In this document: positions 53,376 through 63,101 of the stretch, piece after piece
Layout: every line of letters begins with the position of its first letter
Position numbering within the stretch: the stretch's first letter is position 1
NCBI RefSeq assembly: GCF_900111885.1
Contig: NZ_FOKG01000010.1
Span: 124,001 to 188,000, forward strand
Length of the DNA stretch: 64,000 nt
From: Amycolatopsis marina
GTDB lineage: Bacteria; Actinomycetota; Actinomycetes; Mycobacteriales; Pseudonocardiaceae
Direction of reading: 5' to 3'
The notes under the pieces: model-generated
Seen by the model: only the letters and a program-made list of their open reading frames with translations
Told to the model about the DNA's origin: nothing
The model's database searches: none
Made by a program: the position numbers and the translations under genes

Positions 53376-53425
53376 GTGCGGACGAGCGCGCTGCCTGCTG
53401 ACCATGCCGCTGGACCGGACATCCG

Positions 53426-54127
53426 TTACCGGAGCCCCGGCGAGGAGCCGGTAACGGCCATTGGCTGAGCGGGGCGCCCGTCCCAGGCGCTGACCAGTGC
53501 GTGGGTCCGGGCGCCGAGCCCGAGTGCGGTCGCCTCGAGCAGATCGGCGGCGGTGTCCACATCGCACCGCAACCTGGGCCAGCTGCCGTCGAGCGGGACA
53601 GCACCGGTGGCCCGATGGGCGGACGCGGATCCGGCACCGAATCGGGGCTGCAGCTGTTGTCCGGCGCCGGTGAGCAGCAGCGCCGTTCCGGTGCCATGCC
53701 GATCGGTACACATCGCGCGACGGCCGCGGGCAGCGTCGACACAGGCGTCCAGCTCGTCGGGACGCAACGCGGGAAGATCAGCCAGCAGCACTCCTACGTT
53801 GGCGTGTGCATCCGCGCCGCGCAGGAAAAAGTGTCCGAAGGAGAGGGAGGCGTTCAGATCTCCCTCCTGGGTGTCACGCAGCCCGATCGCGCCGAGAGCG
53901 GCGACCGTGGCCAGCACCTCGGGATCCGGGGTCACCACGACAGCGCGTCGCACCCGTGCGGCGCGGAGTGCGGCGTCGATCGTGTCGGTCACGATCGCGA
54001 GTACGAGAGCGCGGTGTCTGTCGAGATCGTCGTGCCCGAGCGAACGGTAGAGCCGAGACTTGCCTTCGTCCAGTGACTTCACCGGAACAACAAGGTCTAC
54101 TGTGGATTCCGCGGAATCTTGGTGCAC
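53426..54127 (-). CDS. cofC: 2-phospho-L-lactate guanylyltransferase (F420 biosynthesis)
   Basis: 233 residues from a GTG at 54127 with GGAGG seven bases upstream; longer starts give an atypical N-terminus. CofC motifs: VDLVVPVKSLDEGKSRL near the start, a nucleotide-binding VVVTPDPEVLATVAALGA, DLNASLSFG and the LLADLPALRPDELD strand, with RCDVDTAADLLEA near the end. It makes an activated phospholactate-type (or phosphoenolpyruvate-type) nucleotide for F420 synthesis. Other F420 genes are not in the window; the position opposite fgd is a functional pairing. Confidence 0.9.
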   Translation of the reverse strand: MHQDSAESTVDLVVPVKSLDEGKSRLYRSLGHDDLDRHRALVLAIVTDTIDAALRAARVRRAVVVTPDPEVLATVAALGAIGLRDTQEGDLNASLSFGHFFLRGADAHANVGVLLADLPALRPDELDACVDAARGRRAMCTDRHGTGTALLLTGAGQQLQPRFGAGSASAHRATGAVPLDGSWPRLRCDVDTAADLLEATALGLGARTHALVSAWDGRPAQPMAVTGSSPGLR

Positions 54128-54197
54128 CGTTTGACCTCCACGATCCGCTCTGCTGTCAAGGCGGACCACGGCGTGGTGTCCATACCGCCTGCCGTCG

Positions 54198-55196
54198 TCA
54201 TCCACGCAGTTGTCTCGGGCATACGCCGAAGCGCTGCCGGAACGCGTTGCTGAAGGCACTGAGTGAGGAGAAGCCCAACCGGTGCGCCATGTCGGTAACG
54301 GTCCACTGACGGTATGCGGGACTCTGCAGGCGTTCCTTGGCCAGTTGGAGGCGTTCCTCCTTGATCAGCTCGCGCGGAGTGGTGCCCGTGTGCTGCAGGG
54401 CGAGTTGGACCTGACGTAGCGACCAGCCCAGGGCGTGGGCCATCGAACGGCCGTTGAGATCGGCGTCCTCGGCGTGTTCGCGTACGTAGCGGCGGACCAC
54501 GTTCGCCACCTCGGCCAGATGCGGAGGAGCGGTGGGGCGGTCGTCGCCGAGGATGAGCATGCACAGCAGTTCGACGAGCCGATCGGCCACCGCGTCGAAC
54601 TGCGTCGGAGTGAGGTTCGCCCGCTCCTGGTACAGGCCGACGGCCAGATTGCCGACCACCCGCCCCAGTCCGGTCGTCAGATCCAGACCGGTGGCCACCG
54701 GTGCGGAGCTGTTCAACCGTTGGTCCACCTCTCTGCGAGGGATGGTCATGACGACGCCTCGTGTGCCCGCGCTCTGGGTGAACAGGAACGGTTGGTCCAT
54801 CGTCATCAGACCGGATGCGCCGGGCGACAGCCGCGCCTCCCTGCCGTGCTGGCGTACGGCGATCTGGCCGTTCAGCGGCAGCAGTAGCCGGTAGTCCTCG
54901 TCGGTGTCGCGGCGTATCTGACCGGCGCTGCGGTGATAGACCAGCGCATCGCATGTCCAGTCCACCAGCTGGTAGCCGTTGGTTCGCCTGCAGACCACCT
55001 GGCCGTGGAAGTTCTGCCGACTGGCGAACTCATAGCTCATCCGGCAGTGGAACGAGTTGACCAGCTCACTCCAGAAGTCGGCCCGCTCAGGCGGCGGCAC
55101 CGACTGCGTGGTCGACGATTCGACCACAACGACACCATGTCCCACGTACCGAGCTCCCTCGTGGTCAGGTTCTTTCCGACGTGCATCCGTGCTCAC
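54198..55196 (-). CDS. AraC-family transcriptional regulator 2
   Basis: 332 residues from a GTG at 55196. Same architecture as regulator 1 and clearly paralogous: FWSELVNSFHCRMSYEF, EDYRLLLPLNGQIAVRQ, QFDAVADRLVELLCMLILGDDRP, a helix-turn-helix SMAHALGWSLRQVQLAL and RLGFSSLSAFSNAFRQRFG. It lies 70 bases upstream of cofC on the same strand and may be transcribed with it. A conserved box 82 bases upstream of its start also precedes the cupin-SDR-fgd operon, suggesting this regulator controls both. Confidence 0.92.
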   Translation of the reverse strand: MSTDARRKEPDHEGARYVGHGVVVVESSTTQSVPPPERADFWSELVNSFHCRMSYEFASRQNFHGQVVCRRTNGYQLVDWTCDALVYHRSAGQIRRDTDEDYRLLLPLNGQIAVRQHGREARLSPGASGLMTMDQPFLFTQSAGTRGVVMTIPRREVDQRLNSSAPVATGLDLTTGLGRVVGNLAVGLYQERANLTPTQFDAVADRLVELLCMLILGDDRPTAPPHLAEVANVVRRYVREHAEDADLNGRSMAHALGWSLRQVQLALQHTGTTPRELIKEERLQLAKERLQSPAYRQWTVTDMAHRLGFSSLSAFSNAFRQRFGVCPRQLRG

Positions 55197-55277
55197 CTCT
55201 CGCTCGGCGGGAGGCGATACCGCATATTAGGCCTTGTTGCTCCAGGTCAACTGTGGTCGGCCGGTCGACGCTGAAGA

Positions 55278-55320
55278 GCTGCGCGTGTGCGCAACATCAC
55301 TGCGTCCCGGTGCAACCGGA
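55278..55320 (+). promoter_or_regulatory. Conserved 40-bp box upstream of AraC gene 2
   Basis: Partner of the box at 50898-50940 (29 of 40 bases identical in 55281-55320). It keeps GCAACATC and TGCG-CC cores. It lies in the 224-base region 55197-55420 between the amidase and AraC genes; the rest of that region showed no other structure. Confidence 0.5.
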
Positions 55321-55420
55321 CAGCCCGCGCTTGACGACTTCCCGTCGTGCCGACCACTGCAAGGCCGGTGCGTCCACGGATGGTGGCAGCACGAGGGGTC
55401 GCACCGCCCTGGGCCGCTGG

Positions 55421-56887
55421 TCAAAGATCCAGTGGCGGGTGGCGCGCGGCCCAGGGCCGTGCCTGCTCGAGTTGCGCGGCCAGTCGCAGCAGCGCGCCGT
55501 CGGCTCCGAGACGCCCGACGAACTGGGTGCCGATCGGCAGGCCGTCGGCGGTCCAGTGCAGTGGCACACTCATCGCGGGCCGTCCGGTGAGGTTCGCCAG
55601 CTGTGTGTAGGGAACCCAGCTCAGGTTGTCCTGGATGAGCCGTTCGACGATCGGGGTGTGCCGTAGCAGGCCGGCGGCTCCGGCGGTCAGCAGTCCCCGC
55701 TGTATCGCACGCACCGGAGCCGGGGTGTCGAACGCGCCGATCTTCGGCGGCGGGGTCGCCGTGGTTGGGGTGAGCAGCAGGTCGTACTTCTCGTGGAACT
55801 GGGCGAGCCGACGGGTGTGCTCGTGGCGCCGTTCGATGGCGTGGACCAGGTCGACCGGGTTGGTCGCGCGGCCCAGCGCCGCCATGGTCCTGGTGTCGAG
55901 TTCGAAGGCCGCGTCACCGGCGCCGCTGACGGCTTTGCACTGAGCCATCGAGTGCGCGCAGTTGACGAACCAGCTGGTCAGGAAGTCCTTGGCCAGGGTG
56001 GCATCGTCGAGTGGGGGCGTCTCGAGTTCGACCACCTCGTGTCCCAGTTCGGTGAGCAGGGCAGCGGCCGTTCGCGCGGCGGCGACGGCCTCGGGGTGTG
56101 GACTCGGGTTGATGGCGCTGGCGGTGCACAACCCGATGCGCAACTGGCCCGGCTCCCGGCCGACCTCGTCCGCGAACGGCGTCGCCGGCCCGGCCGCGAG
56201 AAACGGAGACAACGACGTGGGCCCGGAGAGCACATCCAGCATCGCCGCGGTGTCCCGGACCGACCGAGAGATGACGCCGTCGGTGGCGGTGCCGCCGAGG
56301 CCCTCGGCATGTGCGGGACCCGCGGGAATGAGCCCACGAGACGGCTTGAGGCCGAACAGCCCGCAGGCCGATGCGGGAATCCGGATAGAACCGCCGCCGT
56401 CGCTGGCTCCCGCGCACGGCACGATGCCCGCCGCGACGGCCGCGGCCGCACCGCCCGAGGACCCGCCCGGCGTGTGCCGGGTGTTCCACGGGTTGCGCGC
56501 CGGACCGTACAGCTCGGGTTCGGTGATGCCTTTGGCCCCGAACTCGGGTGTGTTGGTCTTGCCGAAGACGACCAGCCCAGCGTCGAGCCAGCGCTGGACC
56601 ACGGTGGCGGTCTCGGTGGCGGGCACCGACGCCATCGAGCGGGACCCGCCGCTGGTCGGCTGACCAGCCAGGTCCTGGTGCAGGTCCTTGAGCAGGAACG
56701 GAACCCCGGCGAACGGCGCGTCCGGTGGGGTGGTGGGTGGTTCCACCGAGCGCACGACGGCGTTGATCCGGGGGTTCACCCGCTCGAGGCGGGCACGCGC
56801 CGCCTCGAGCAGCTCCGCCGGGGTGGTCTTGCCGTCGCGGACCAGGCCGGCCAAGCCGACGGCGTCGTAGCTCGGGTAGTCGTCCAT
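55421..56887 (-). CDS. Amidase-signature-family hydrolase
   Basis: 488 residues. Amidase signature with the Lys-Ser-Ser triad: Lys67 in LLKD, cis-Ser in TPGGSSGGAAA (Ser144) and nucleophile Ser167 in DGGGSIRIPAS, followed by FGLKPSRG. It hydrolyses amides to acids and ammonia in the cytosol; the specificity cannot be read. It is divergent from the alpha/beta hydrolase gene, with 71 bases between. Confidence 0.93.
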   Translation of the reverse strand: MDDYPSYDAVGLAGLVRDGKTTPAELLEAARARLERVNPRINAVVRSVEPPTTPPDAPFAGVPFLLKDLHQDLAGQPTSGGSRSMASVPATETATVVQRWLDAGLVVFGKTNTPEFGAKGITEPELYGPARNPWNTRHTPGGSSGGAAAAVAAGIVPCAGASDGGGSIRIPASACGLFGLKPSRGLIPAGPAHAEGLGGTATDGVISRSVRDTAAMLDVLSGPTSLSPFLAAGPATPFADEVGREPGQLRIGLCTASAINPSPHPEAVAAARTAAALLTELGHEVVELETPPLDDATLAKDFLTSWFVNCAHSMAQCKAVSGAGDAAFELDTRTMAALGRATNPVDLVHAIERRHEHTRRLAQFHEKYDLLLTPTTATPPPKIGAFDTPAPVRAIQRGLLTAGAAGLLRHTPIVERLIQDNLSWVPYTQLANLTGRPAMSVPLHWTADGLPIGTQFVGRLGADGALLRLAAQLEQARPWAARHPPLDL

Positions 56888-56958
56888 GCGGTGATCCTGC
56901 CAGCTTGTCGGGGCTACTGCTCTAACCTTGAGGGCCTGCTCATACTGGAGGGAGACCC

Positions 56959-57834
56959 ATGTCCGACATCGAAACCCGCGTTCTCGAGGTACCGGGTGCG
57001 CGCCTGCGGTACGACATCCGCGGTGACCTTTCGGCGCCCGGCGCCGCCGAGCGCGCCGTGTTCCTGATCGGCACGCCGATGGACGCGGCCGGGTTCGGAT
57101 CGCTGGCCGGTTACCTCACCGACCGACCCGTGGTGACCTACGACCCGCGGCACGTCGGCCGCAGCGAGCGGACGGACGACGCCGAGGTCACACCGGACGT
57201 GCACGCCGACGACGTCCACCGGGTGATCAACGATCTGGGCCTGCCCGCGGTGAACCTCTTCGGCAGCAGCGGGGGCGCGATCACCGGGCTCGCCCTGGTC
57301 GCCAACCATCCCGAGCAGGTCCGGATCCTTGTCGCGCACGAGCCTCCCACCGTGTCGGTGCTGCCCGACCGAGAGCAACTCGAGGCGGCGTGCCGCGACA
57401 TCCACCAGACGTACCAGCGCGACGGCATGGGGCCGGCGATGGCCAAGTTCATCGCGCTGACCAGCCACACCGGTGAGCTGCCGAAGGACTGGTCCGATCG
57501 GCCCGCGCCGGATCCCGCGCTGTTCGGGCTGCCCTCCGAGGATGACGGCAGCCGGAACGATCCGCTTCTGGGTGGCGCCATGCTCACCGTGCCGACCTAC
57601 GAGCTCGACTTCGACGCCTTGGCGGCAGCGTCCTCGACGATCTTCCTGGCCGCGGGCACGGAATCCGAGGGCCAGATGACCGCACGGGCACCGAGCGTCA
57701 TTGCCGATCGCCTCGGCTCCGAGCTGGTGTTGTTCCCCAGCCATCACGGTGGATTCCTGGGCGACGAGTACGGGATGCCCGGACAACCGGCCGAGTTCGC
57801 CGAGAAGCTGAAAGAACTGCTGGACGTCCCGTGA
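56959..57834 (+). CDS. Alpha/beta hydrolase
   Basis: 291 residues with GGAGGG just upstream. Nucleophile elbow GSSGG (Ser104 in LFGSSGGAITGLAL), an oxyanion strand VFLIGTPMDA, and a late His in PSHHGGFLGD. It is an esterase-, lipase- or lactonase-like enzyme without a lid domain signature I recognise. The divergent amidase could act in a related salvage role. Confidence 0.9.
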   Translation: MSDIETRVLEVPGARLRYDIRGDLSAPGAAERAVFLIGTPMDAAGFGSLAGYLTDRPVVTYDPRHVGRSERTDDAEVTPDVHADDVHRVINDLGLPAVNLFGSSGGAITGLALVANHPEQVRILVAHEPPTVSVLPDREQLEAACRDIHQTYQRDGMGPAMAKFIALTSHTGELPKDWSDRPAPDPALFGLPSEDDGSRNDPLLGGAMLTVPTYELDFDALAAASSTIFLAAGTESEGQMTARAPSVIADRLGSELVLFPSHHGGFLGDEYGMPGQPAEFAEKLKELLDVP

Positions 57835-58013
57835 CGCCCGGCGGTGAAGAGTCCGGTGTGGAGGGACACGGTCGAACGTACACAGTGGATTCCTGATCGC
57901 CGCGGAGTGGGAGTCCCCGTGGCCGGTCGTCGCTGCCCCTGGCCTTCGCCCACAGATCGTGGCTGGCAGGATGGCCGCGGGTCCACCAGACCGATGTGAC
58001 GAAGGAGTGAGGC

Positions 58014-59468
58014 ATGGACGCCCTGAACGAGGCCATCGGCGCCGTCAACGACGTCTTCTGGACCTACCTGGTCATTCCGCTACTCGTGCTGGTCGGTGTC
58101 TACTTCACCGTGCGGTCCAAGGCGGTGCAGATTCGGCTGCTGCCCGATATGGTCCGCGACCTCCGGAGCGCGCCGGAGGTCGCGCCGGACGGCAAGAAGG
58201 CGATCTCGGCCTTCCAGGCGTTCTCCATCTCGGCGGCGGCAAGGGTGGGTACGGGCAACATCGCCGGCGTGGCGATCGCCATCGCCCTCGGTGGTCCCGG
58301 GGCGGTGTTCTGGATGTGGCTGATGGGGCTGATCATGGGCTCGGCCGCGTTCGTGGAGTCCACGTTGGCCCAGTTGTTCAAGGTCCGCCATTCCACCGGC
58401 TACCGTGGCGGACCCGCGTACTACATGCAACACGGGCTGCGGGCCCGCTGGATGGGCGTCCTGTTCGCCGTGGTGATCATCTTCACCTTCGGCTTCGCGT
58501 TCGTCATGGTGCAGTCCAACAGCATCGCCGCTGCGATCTCCAACTCGGTGAGCACGGCGACCGGGCAGGACGCGGCCGGCTGGCTGGCACCGCTGGTGGG
58601 CGGCACGCTGGTCGTGCTGGTGGCCATCGTGGTGTTCGGCGGGGTGCGGCGGATCGCGCACGTCGCGCAGATGACCGTGCCGTTCATGGCGCTGATCTAC
58701 CTGGTCCTCGGGATCGTCGTCGTCGCGATGAACATCGAACAGGTGCCTACCGTGTTCGGCGACATCGTCGGCGCCGCGTTCGGCATCCGGGAGATCGGTG
58801 CGGCCGGGGTGGGCACCGCGATCATGATGGGTGTGCGTCGCGGGCTTTTCTCCAACGAGGCCGGGATGGGATCGGCGCCCAATGCCGGCGCGACCGCGGC
58901 GGTGAGCCACCCGGTGAAGCAGGGGCTGGCGCAGACCTTCGGTATCTACTTCGACACGCTGTTCGTCTGCTCGATCACCGCGTTCATCATCCTGGTCTCC
59001 AACCCCACCTACGGCGAAGAGGTCGGTGCACAGCTCACCCAGAACGCACTGGAGGCCAACCTCGGCTCGTGGGCACTGCACCTGCTCACGGTGATCATCT
59101 TTCTGCTGGCGTTCACGTCGGTGCTCGGCAACTTCTACTACAGCGAGTCGAACCTGGTCTTCCTGACCAACAGCCGGACGGCGCTGACGGTGCTGCGCCT
59201 GGTGATTGTCGGGATGCTGTTCCTCGGCGCGGTGGCCTCGCTCGACGTGGTGTGGAGTGTGGCCGATGTGACCATGGGGGTGATGGCCGTGATCAACCTG
59301 GTCGCGATCGCGCCGCTGGGTGCGCTCGCGCTGCGGCTGTTGAAGGACTACCAGGAGCAGCGCAAGCAGGGGCTCGACCCGGTGTTCACCCGCGACCGGC
59401 TGCCCGACATCGAGGGCGTGCAGTGCTGGGAAAGCGATCGGGTGCGCGACACCTCCGCGGTGTCCTGA
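58014..59468 (+). CDS. Sodium:alanine/glycine symporter (AGCS family)
   Basis: 484 residues with about ten hydrophobic helices. AGCS motifs: FQAFSISAAARVGTGNIAGVAIAI near the N-terminus, GGPGAVFWMWLMGLIMGSA, GYRGGPAYYM, and GLFSNEAGMGSAPN in the middle. Sodium-coupled uptake of alanine or glycine is expected. It has AAGGAG upstream and is preceded by 179 bases without a gene, which showed no clear promoter. Confidence 0.93.
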   Translation: MDALNEAIGAVNDVFWTYLVIPLLVLVGVYFTVRSKAVQIRLLPDMVRDLRSAPEVAPDGKKAISAFQAFSISAAARVGTGNIAGVAIAIALGGPGAVFWMWLMGLIMGSAAFVESTLAQLFKVRHSTGYRGGPAYYMQHGLRARWMGVLFAVVIIFTFGFAFVMVQSNSIAAAISNSVSTATGQDAAGWLAPLVGGTLVVLVAIVVFGGVRRIAHVAQMTVPFMALIYLVLGIVVVAMNIEQVPTVFGDIVGAAFGIREIGAAGVGTAIMMGVRRGLFSNEAGMGSAPNAGATAAVSHPVKQGLAQTFGIYFDTLFVCSITAFIILVSNPTYGEEVGAQLTQNALEANLGSWALHLLTVIIFLLAFTSVLGNFYYSESNLVFLTNSRTALTVLRLVIVGMLFLGAVASLDVVWSVADVTMGVMAVINLVAIAPLGALALRLLKDYQEQRKQGLDPVFTRDRLPDIEGVQCWESDRVRDTSAVS

Positions 59469-59488
59469 GTCCGATCGGCGGACGACGT

Positions 59489-59878
59489 CTACCCGTCGGG
59501 TGGGCTGGCCGCGATGCCGTGTGGTCGGGCAGTGGGCTGCTGTCGCCGTTCCTGCCACGGCCAGCGTCCGGTGATCTCCAGTTCGAGGGAGAAGCTGAGA
59601 AAGGTACGGATCAGGACGATTCCGGCAAGTACCCCGACGCTGGTGAACGTCGGCTCGACGGCGACCGTGCGGATGATGTCGCCGGCGACCAGGAACTCCA
59701 GCCCGAGCAGAATCGAGCGCCCGAGCTGGCGACGGTACCGCCGGTAGATATCGGTAGCGCCCCGGCGCCAGTTCATGGCGGCGAGGACCGTCGCGGTTAC
59801 CGCGCCTACCACGATCACCGCTATCCCGACGGTTTCGATGCTCTTTCCGACCGTCTCGACCGCATGCTGGAAATCCAC
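59489..59878 (-). CDS. DUF1622 membrane protein
   Basis: 129 residues from the GTG at 59878. Two or three hydrophobic helices: ETVGIAVIVVGAVTATVLAAM, the family-typical RRQLGRSILLGLEFLVAGDI and SVGVLAGIVLIRTFLSFSLELE. Function unknown; likely a small inner-membrane protein. It is convergent with the AGCS gene, 20 bases apart. The start is not well defined, and no clear ribosome binding site was seen. Confidence 0.75.
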   Translation of the reverse strand: MDFQHAVETVGKSIETVGIAVIVVGAVTATVLAAMNWRRGATDIYRRYRRQLGRSILLGLEFLVAGDIIRTVAVEPTFTSVGVLAGIVLIRTFLSFSLELEITGRWPWQERRQQPTARPHGIAASPPDG

Positions 59879-60091
59879 AGTGGCGCACCGGCTCCCTGAG
59901 TGATCTTCGGGTGTCTGCCCTGACCTACCCGCCGGAGGCCCGCTCGAACCATTCCGGAGTGGGGGAGGGGCGCGAGCGCGTCCGGCCTGGCCGCCTGTCG
60001 AAGCTCGGTGTGTAGCGCGCGGTGTCATCGGGTACGCACCACATGAGGGAGCGTTCCCCGCCGGACGTGCCGACGCGCGAAGGGGGCGATC

Positions 60092-61398
60092 ATGGCTGCT
60101 GGTGACGTTGTCGAGTTGTGTGCGCAACTGCTGCGTATCGACACCACCAACCGGGGCAACGGCGACGCCGAAGGGGAGCGTCTCGCGGCCGAGTTCGTCG
60201 GCGAGACGCTGGCCGAATCGGGCGTGGAGTCCAGAATCTACGAGTCCGCACCGGGCGAGCGAACCTGGTGGCGCGATTGCCCGGCGCCGACCCCACGCTC
60301 CCCGCGCTGCTGCTGCAGGGCCACCTGGACGTCGTGCCTGCTGAGCCGGGCGAGTGGACCGTGCCGCCGTTCGCGGGTGAGATACGTGACGGCCAGCTGT
60401 GGGGGCGCGGTGCCGTGGACATGAAGTGCTTCTGCGCGATGGCACTGACGGTGGTGAAGTCGTTTGTGGATTCGGGAACCCGGCCACGACGCGACGTAGT
60501 TCTGGCGTTCGTCGCGGACGAGGAGGACCGGGGCGAGTTCGGGGCCCAGTGGCTCACTCGGCAGCACCGCTCCCTGTTCGAGGGGTGTGCGGCGGCGATC
60601 AGCGAGACCGGCGGGTACACCTTCCACGCCCCCGCGGTGGACGGCCACGACGTTCGGCTCTACCCCGTGGGCACCGCGGAACGAGGAACCGCACACCTGA
60701 AGCTGACCGCGCGCGGCCGCGCCGGTCACGGTTCCCGGCGCAACGACGAGAACGCCGTCATCCGGCTGGTCGCCGCACTGAACCGGCTGGCCATGCACGA
60801 GTGGCCCATCACGCTGACGCCCACCGTTCGGGCGTTTCTCTGGCGAACCGGTGACGCGCTCGGCGTCGATGTGGATCAGTCCGATATCGAGGGGACCCTG
60901 GCCCGGCTGGGCCCTGCCGCCGCATTGGCCGAGACAACGGTCCGTAACAGCACGACGCCCACGATGCTCGAGGCAGGTTACAAGGTCAACGTCATTCCCG
61001 GTGAGGCGACGGGACAGGTGGACACTCGGGTCCTGCCGGGCGCCGAGGCGAGCTTCCTGTCCGAAATAGACGAATTGCTTGGCCCGCACATCGAACGTGA
61101 GTTCGTGACGAAGCAGCCACCGGTGCAGGCGTCGCTGGACTCGCCATGGTTCACCGCCATGTCCGACGCGTTGCTGTCGGAGGACCCGGAGGCGGTGGTG
61201 GTGCCCTACTGCATGGGTGGAGGTACGGATGCCAAGGCCTTCACCCCGCTGGGGATCGAGTGTTACGGGTTCGATCCGTTGTGGTTGCCGAAGGGATTTC
61301 CCTACGCGAAGATGGCGCACGGCGTCGACGAACGTGTGCCGGTGCAGGGACTGCGTTTTGGTGCCCGCGTGCTTCAGCACTTCCTGCGGCACTGCTGA
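60092..61398 (+). pseudogene. M20-family metallopeptidase with an apparent one-base frameshift
   Basis: The ATG at 60092 (GAAGGGGG upstream) reads the usual M20 start VVELCAQLLRIDTTNRG through about 60255 in one frame. The rest continues in another frame: NLVARLPGADP, LLQGHLDVVPAEPGEW, WGRGAVDMK, FVADEEDRGEFGAQW (catalytic Glu), AGHGSRR, and the C-terminal metal His. The switch is near GAGCGAAC at 60254-60261, consistent with one missing base. All metal and catalytic motifs remain. It may be a true pseudogene, programmed slippage or a sequence error. The family cleaves dipeptides or N-acyl amino acids. Confidence 0.8.
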
Positions 61399-61496
61399 GC
61401 GTTGTGTCGGCCTGCTGACACTCGGGCTGCGAGTTGCCGTTGTCACTGGTGAAGTGGTGGTCGAGACCGTGACACGAGGTGAGGCGGGAGTGGCCG

Positions 61497-63101
61497 ATGT
61501 CGGTGCGGAAGCAGGATCGGGACGAGGTCTTCCTCGAGTACACCAAGAGTGTCTGCCCGGTGTGCAAGGTGGTTGTCGACGCACAGGTGAACATCCGTGA
61601 CGAGAAGGTGTATCTGCGCAAGCGCTGCCGCGAGCACGGCTGGTTCGAGGCCCTGGTGTACGGCGATGCGCGGGCGTATCTGGATTCGGCACGGTTCAAC
61701 AAGCCGGGGACGGTTCCGCTGACGTTCCAGACGGAGGTGCGGGACGGTTGCCCTTCGGACTGTGGGTTGTGTGCGGAGCACAAGCAGCACGCGTGCCTGG
61801 GGATCATCGAGGTCAACACGAACTGCAATCTGGATTGCCCGATCTGCTTCGCCGACTCCGGACATCAGCCCGATGGGTACTCGATCACGCTTGAGCAGTG
61901 CGATCGGATGCTGGATGTGTTCGTGGAGTCCGAGGGTGAACCCGAGGTGGTGATGTTCTCCGGTGGGGAACCGACCATCCACACGCACATTCTCGACTTC
62001 ATCGATCAGGCGCAGACGAAGCCGATTCGCAACGTCAACCTGAACACCAACGGAATCCGGCTGGCGACGGACAAGCGGTTCGTAGCGGCGCTGGGCGAAC
62101 GCAACGGCCGGGACAACAAGTCGATCAACATCTATCTGCAGTTCGACGGGTTCGACGAACGCACGCACCGGGAGATCCGGGGTAAGGACCTACGCGACCA
62201 CAAGCGGCGGGCACTGGACAACTGCGCCGAGGCCGGGCTCACCGTGACGCTGGTGGCTGCGGTCGAACGCGGATTGAACGAGCACGAACTGGGCGACATC
62301 GTCGAGTTCGGGCTGACGCACCCCGCGGTGCGGTCGGTGTCGTTCCAGCCGGTCACGCATTCGGGCAGGCACGTGGAGTTCGACCCGCTGACCCGGCTGA
62401 CCAACCCGGACGTGATCGGGCTGATCACGGACCAGCGGCCGGACTGGTTCCGCAAGGACGACTTCTTCCCGGTGCCCTGCTGTTTCCCGACGTGCCGCTC
62501 GATCACCTACCTGCTCACCGAAGGCACGCCGGGACAGCCGGACTTCGGTGTCGTCCCGATTCCCCGGCTGATCCGGGTGGAGGACTATCTGGACTACGTG
62601 TCCAACCGGGTCGTGCCCGACTACGCGGTGCGCCAGGCGTTGGAGAAGCTGTGGAGCGCGTCGGCGTTCATGGGCACCGAGACCTCCGAGGAGCAGCTGC
62701 GGATCACGGCGGAGGCGCTGGACTGCGCCGACGCCTGCGGAGTGAACCTGCCGGGCGCGCTGGCCGACTTGACCGGCCGGGCGTTCATGATCGTCGTGCA
62801 GGACTTCCAGGACCCCTACACACTCAACGTCAAGCAGCTGATGAAGTGCTGTGTAGAGGAGATCACCCCGGACGGACGGATGATTCCGTTCTGCGCCTAC
62901 AACTCGGTGGGCTACCGGGAGCAGGTACGGGAGCAGATGTCCGGGGTGAAGGTCGCCGGTGTCGTACCGAACGCGACCGAGCTCCAGTCACTGGTGATCG
63001 ACTCGCCGTACGGATCAAAGATCGCCGGCAACGGCAACGGCACGTGGCCGGTCATCGCGCCCGACGCCACCAACGTCGGCCACCTGGCAGTCGAGCAGTG
63101 A
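61497..63101 (+). CDS. Radical SAM protein with extra Cys clusters (MJ0619/tetraether-synthase-like)
   Basis: 534 residues from the ATG at 61497 (GGGAG upstream); a GTG at 61479 is less likely. The radical SAM cluster CNLDCPIC uses Cys110, Cys114 and Cys117. More Cys sit before it (CPVC near residues 20-23, CPSDCGLC near 85-92) and after it (VPCCFPTC, CADAC, CCVEE, IPFCAYNSVGYRE), which suggests two or three extra iron-sulfur clusters. GGEPTIH matches the SAM-binding GGEP motif. The pattern resembles methyl- or alkyl-transferring members with lipid-like substrates. It is coupled to the methyltransferase gene by a GTGA overlap. Confidence 0.85.
   Translation: MSVRKQDRDEVFLEYTKSVCPVCKVVVDAQVNIRDEKVYLRKRCREHGWFEALVYGDARAYLDSARFNKPGTVPLTFQTEVRDGCPSDCGLCAEHKQHACLGIIEVNTNCNLDCPICFADSGHQPDGYSITLEQCDRMLDVFVESEGEPEVVMFSGGEPTIHTHILDFIDQAQTKPIRNVNLNTNGIRLATDKRFVAALGERNGRDNKSINIYLQFDGFDERTHREIRGKDLRDHKRRALDNCAEAGLTVTLVAAVERGLNEHELGDIVEFGLTHPAVRSVSFQPVTHSGRHVEFDPLTRLTNPDVIGLITDQRPDWFRKDDFFPVPCCFPTCRSITYLLTEGTPGQPDFGVVPIPRLIRVEDYLDYVSNRVVPDYAVRQALEKLWSASAFMGTETSEEQLRITAEALDCADACGVNLPGALADLTGRAFMIVVQDFQDPYTLNVKQLMKCCVEEITPDGRMIPFCAYNSVGYREQVREQMSGVKVAGVVPNATELQSLVIDSPYGSKIAGNGNGTWPVIAPDATNVGHLAVEQ

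Noticed and set aside
58080..59899. 600-residue frames on both strands over the symporter gene
   Set aside because: The AGCS frame has full family motifs. The others are His/Arg-rich or Gly/Arg-rich shadows.
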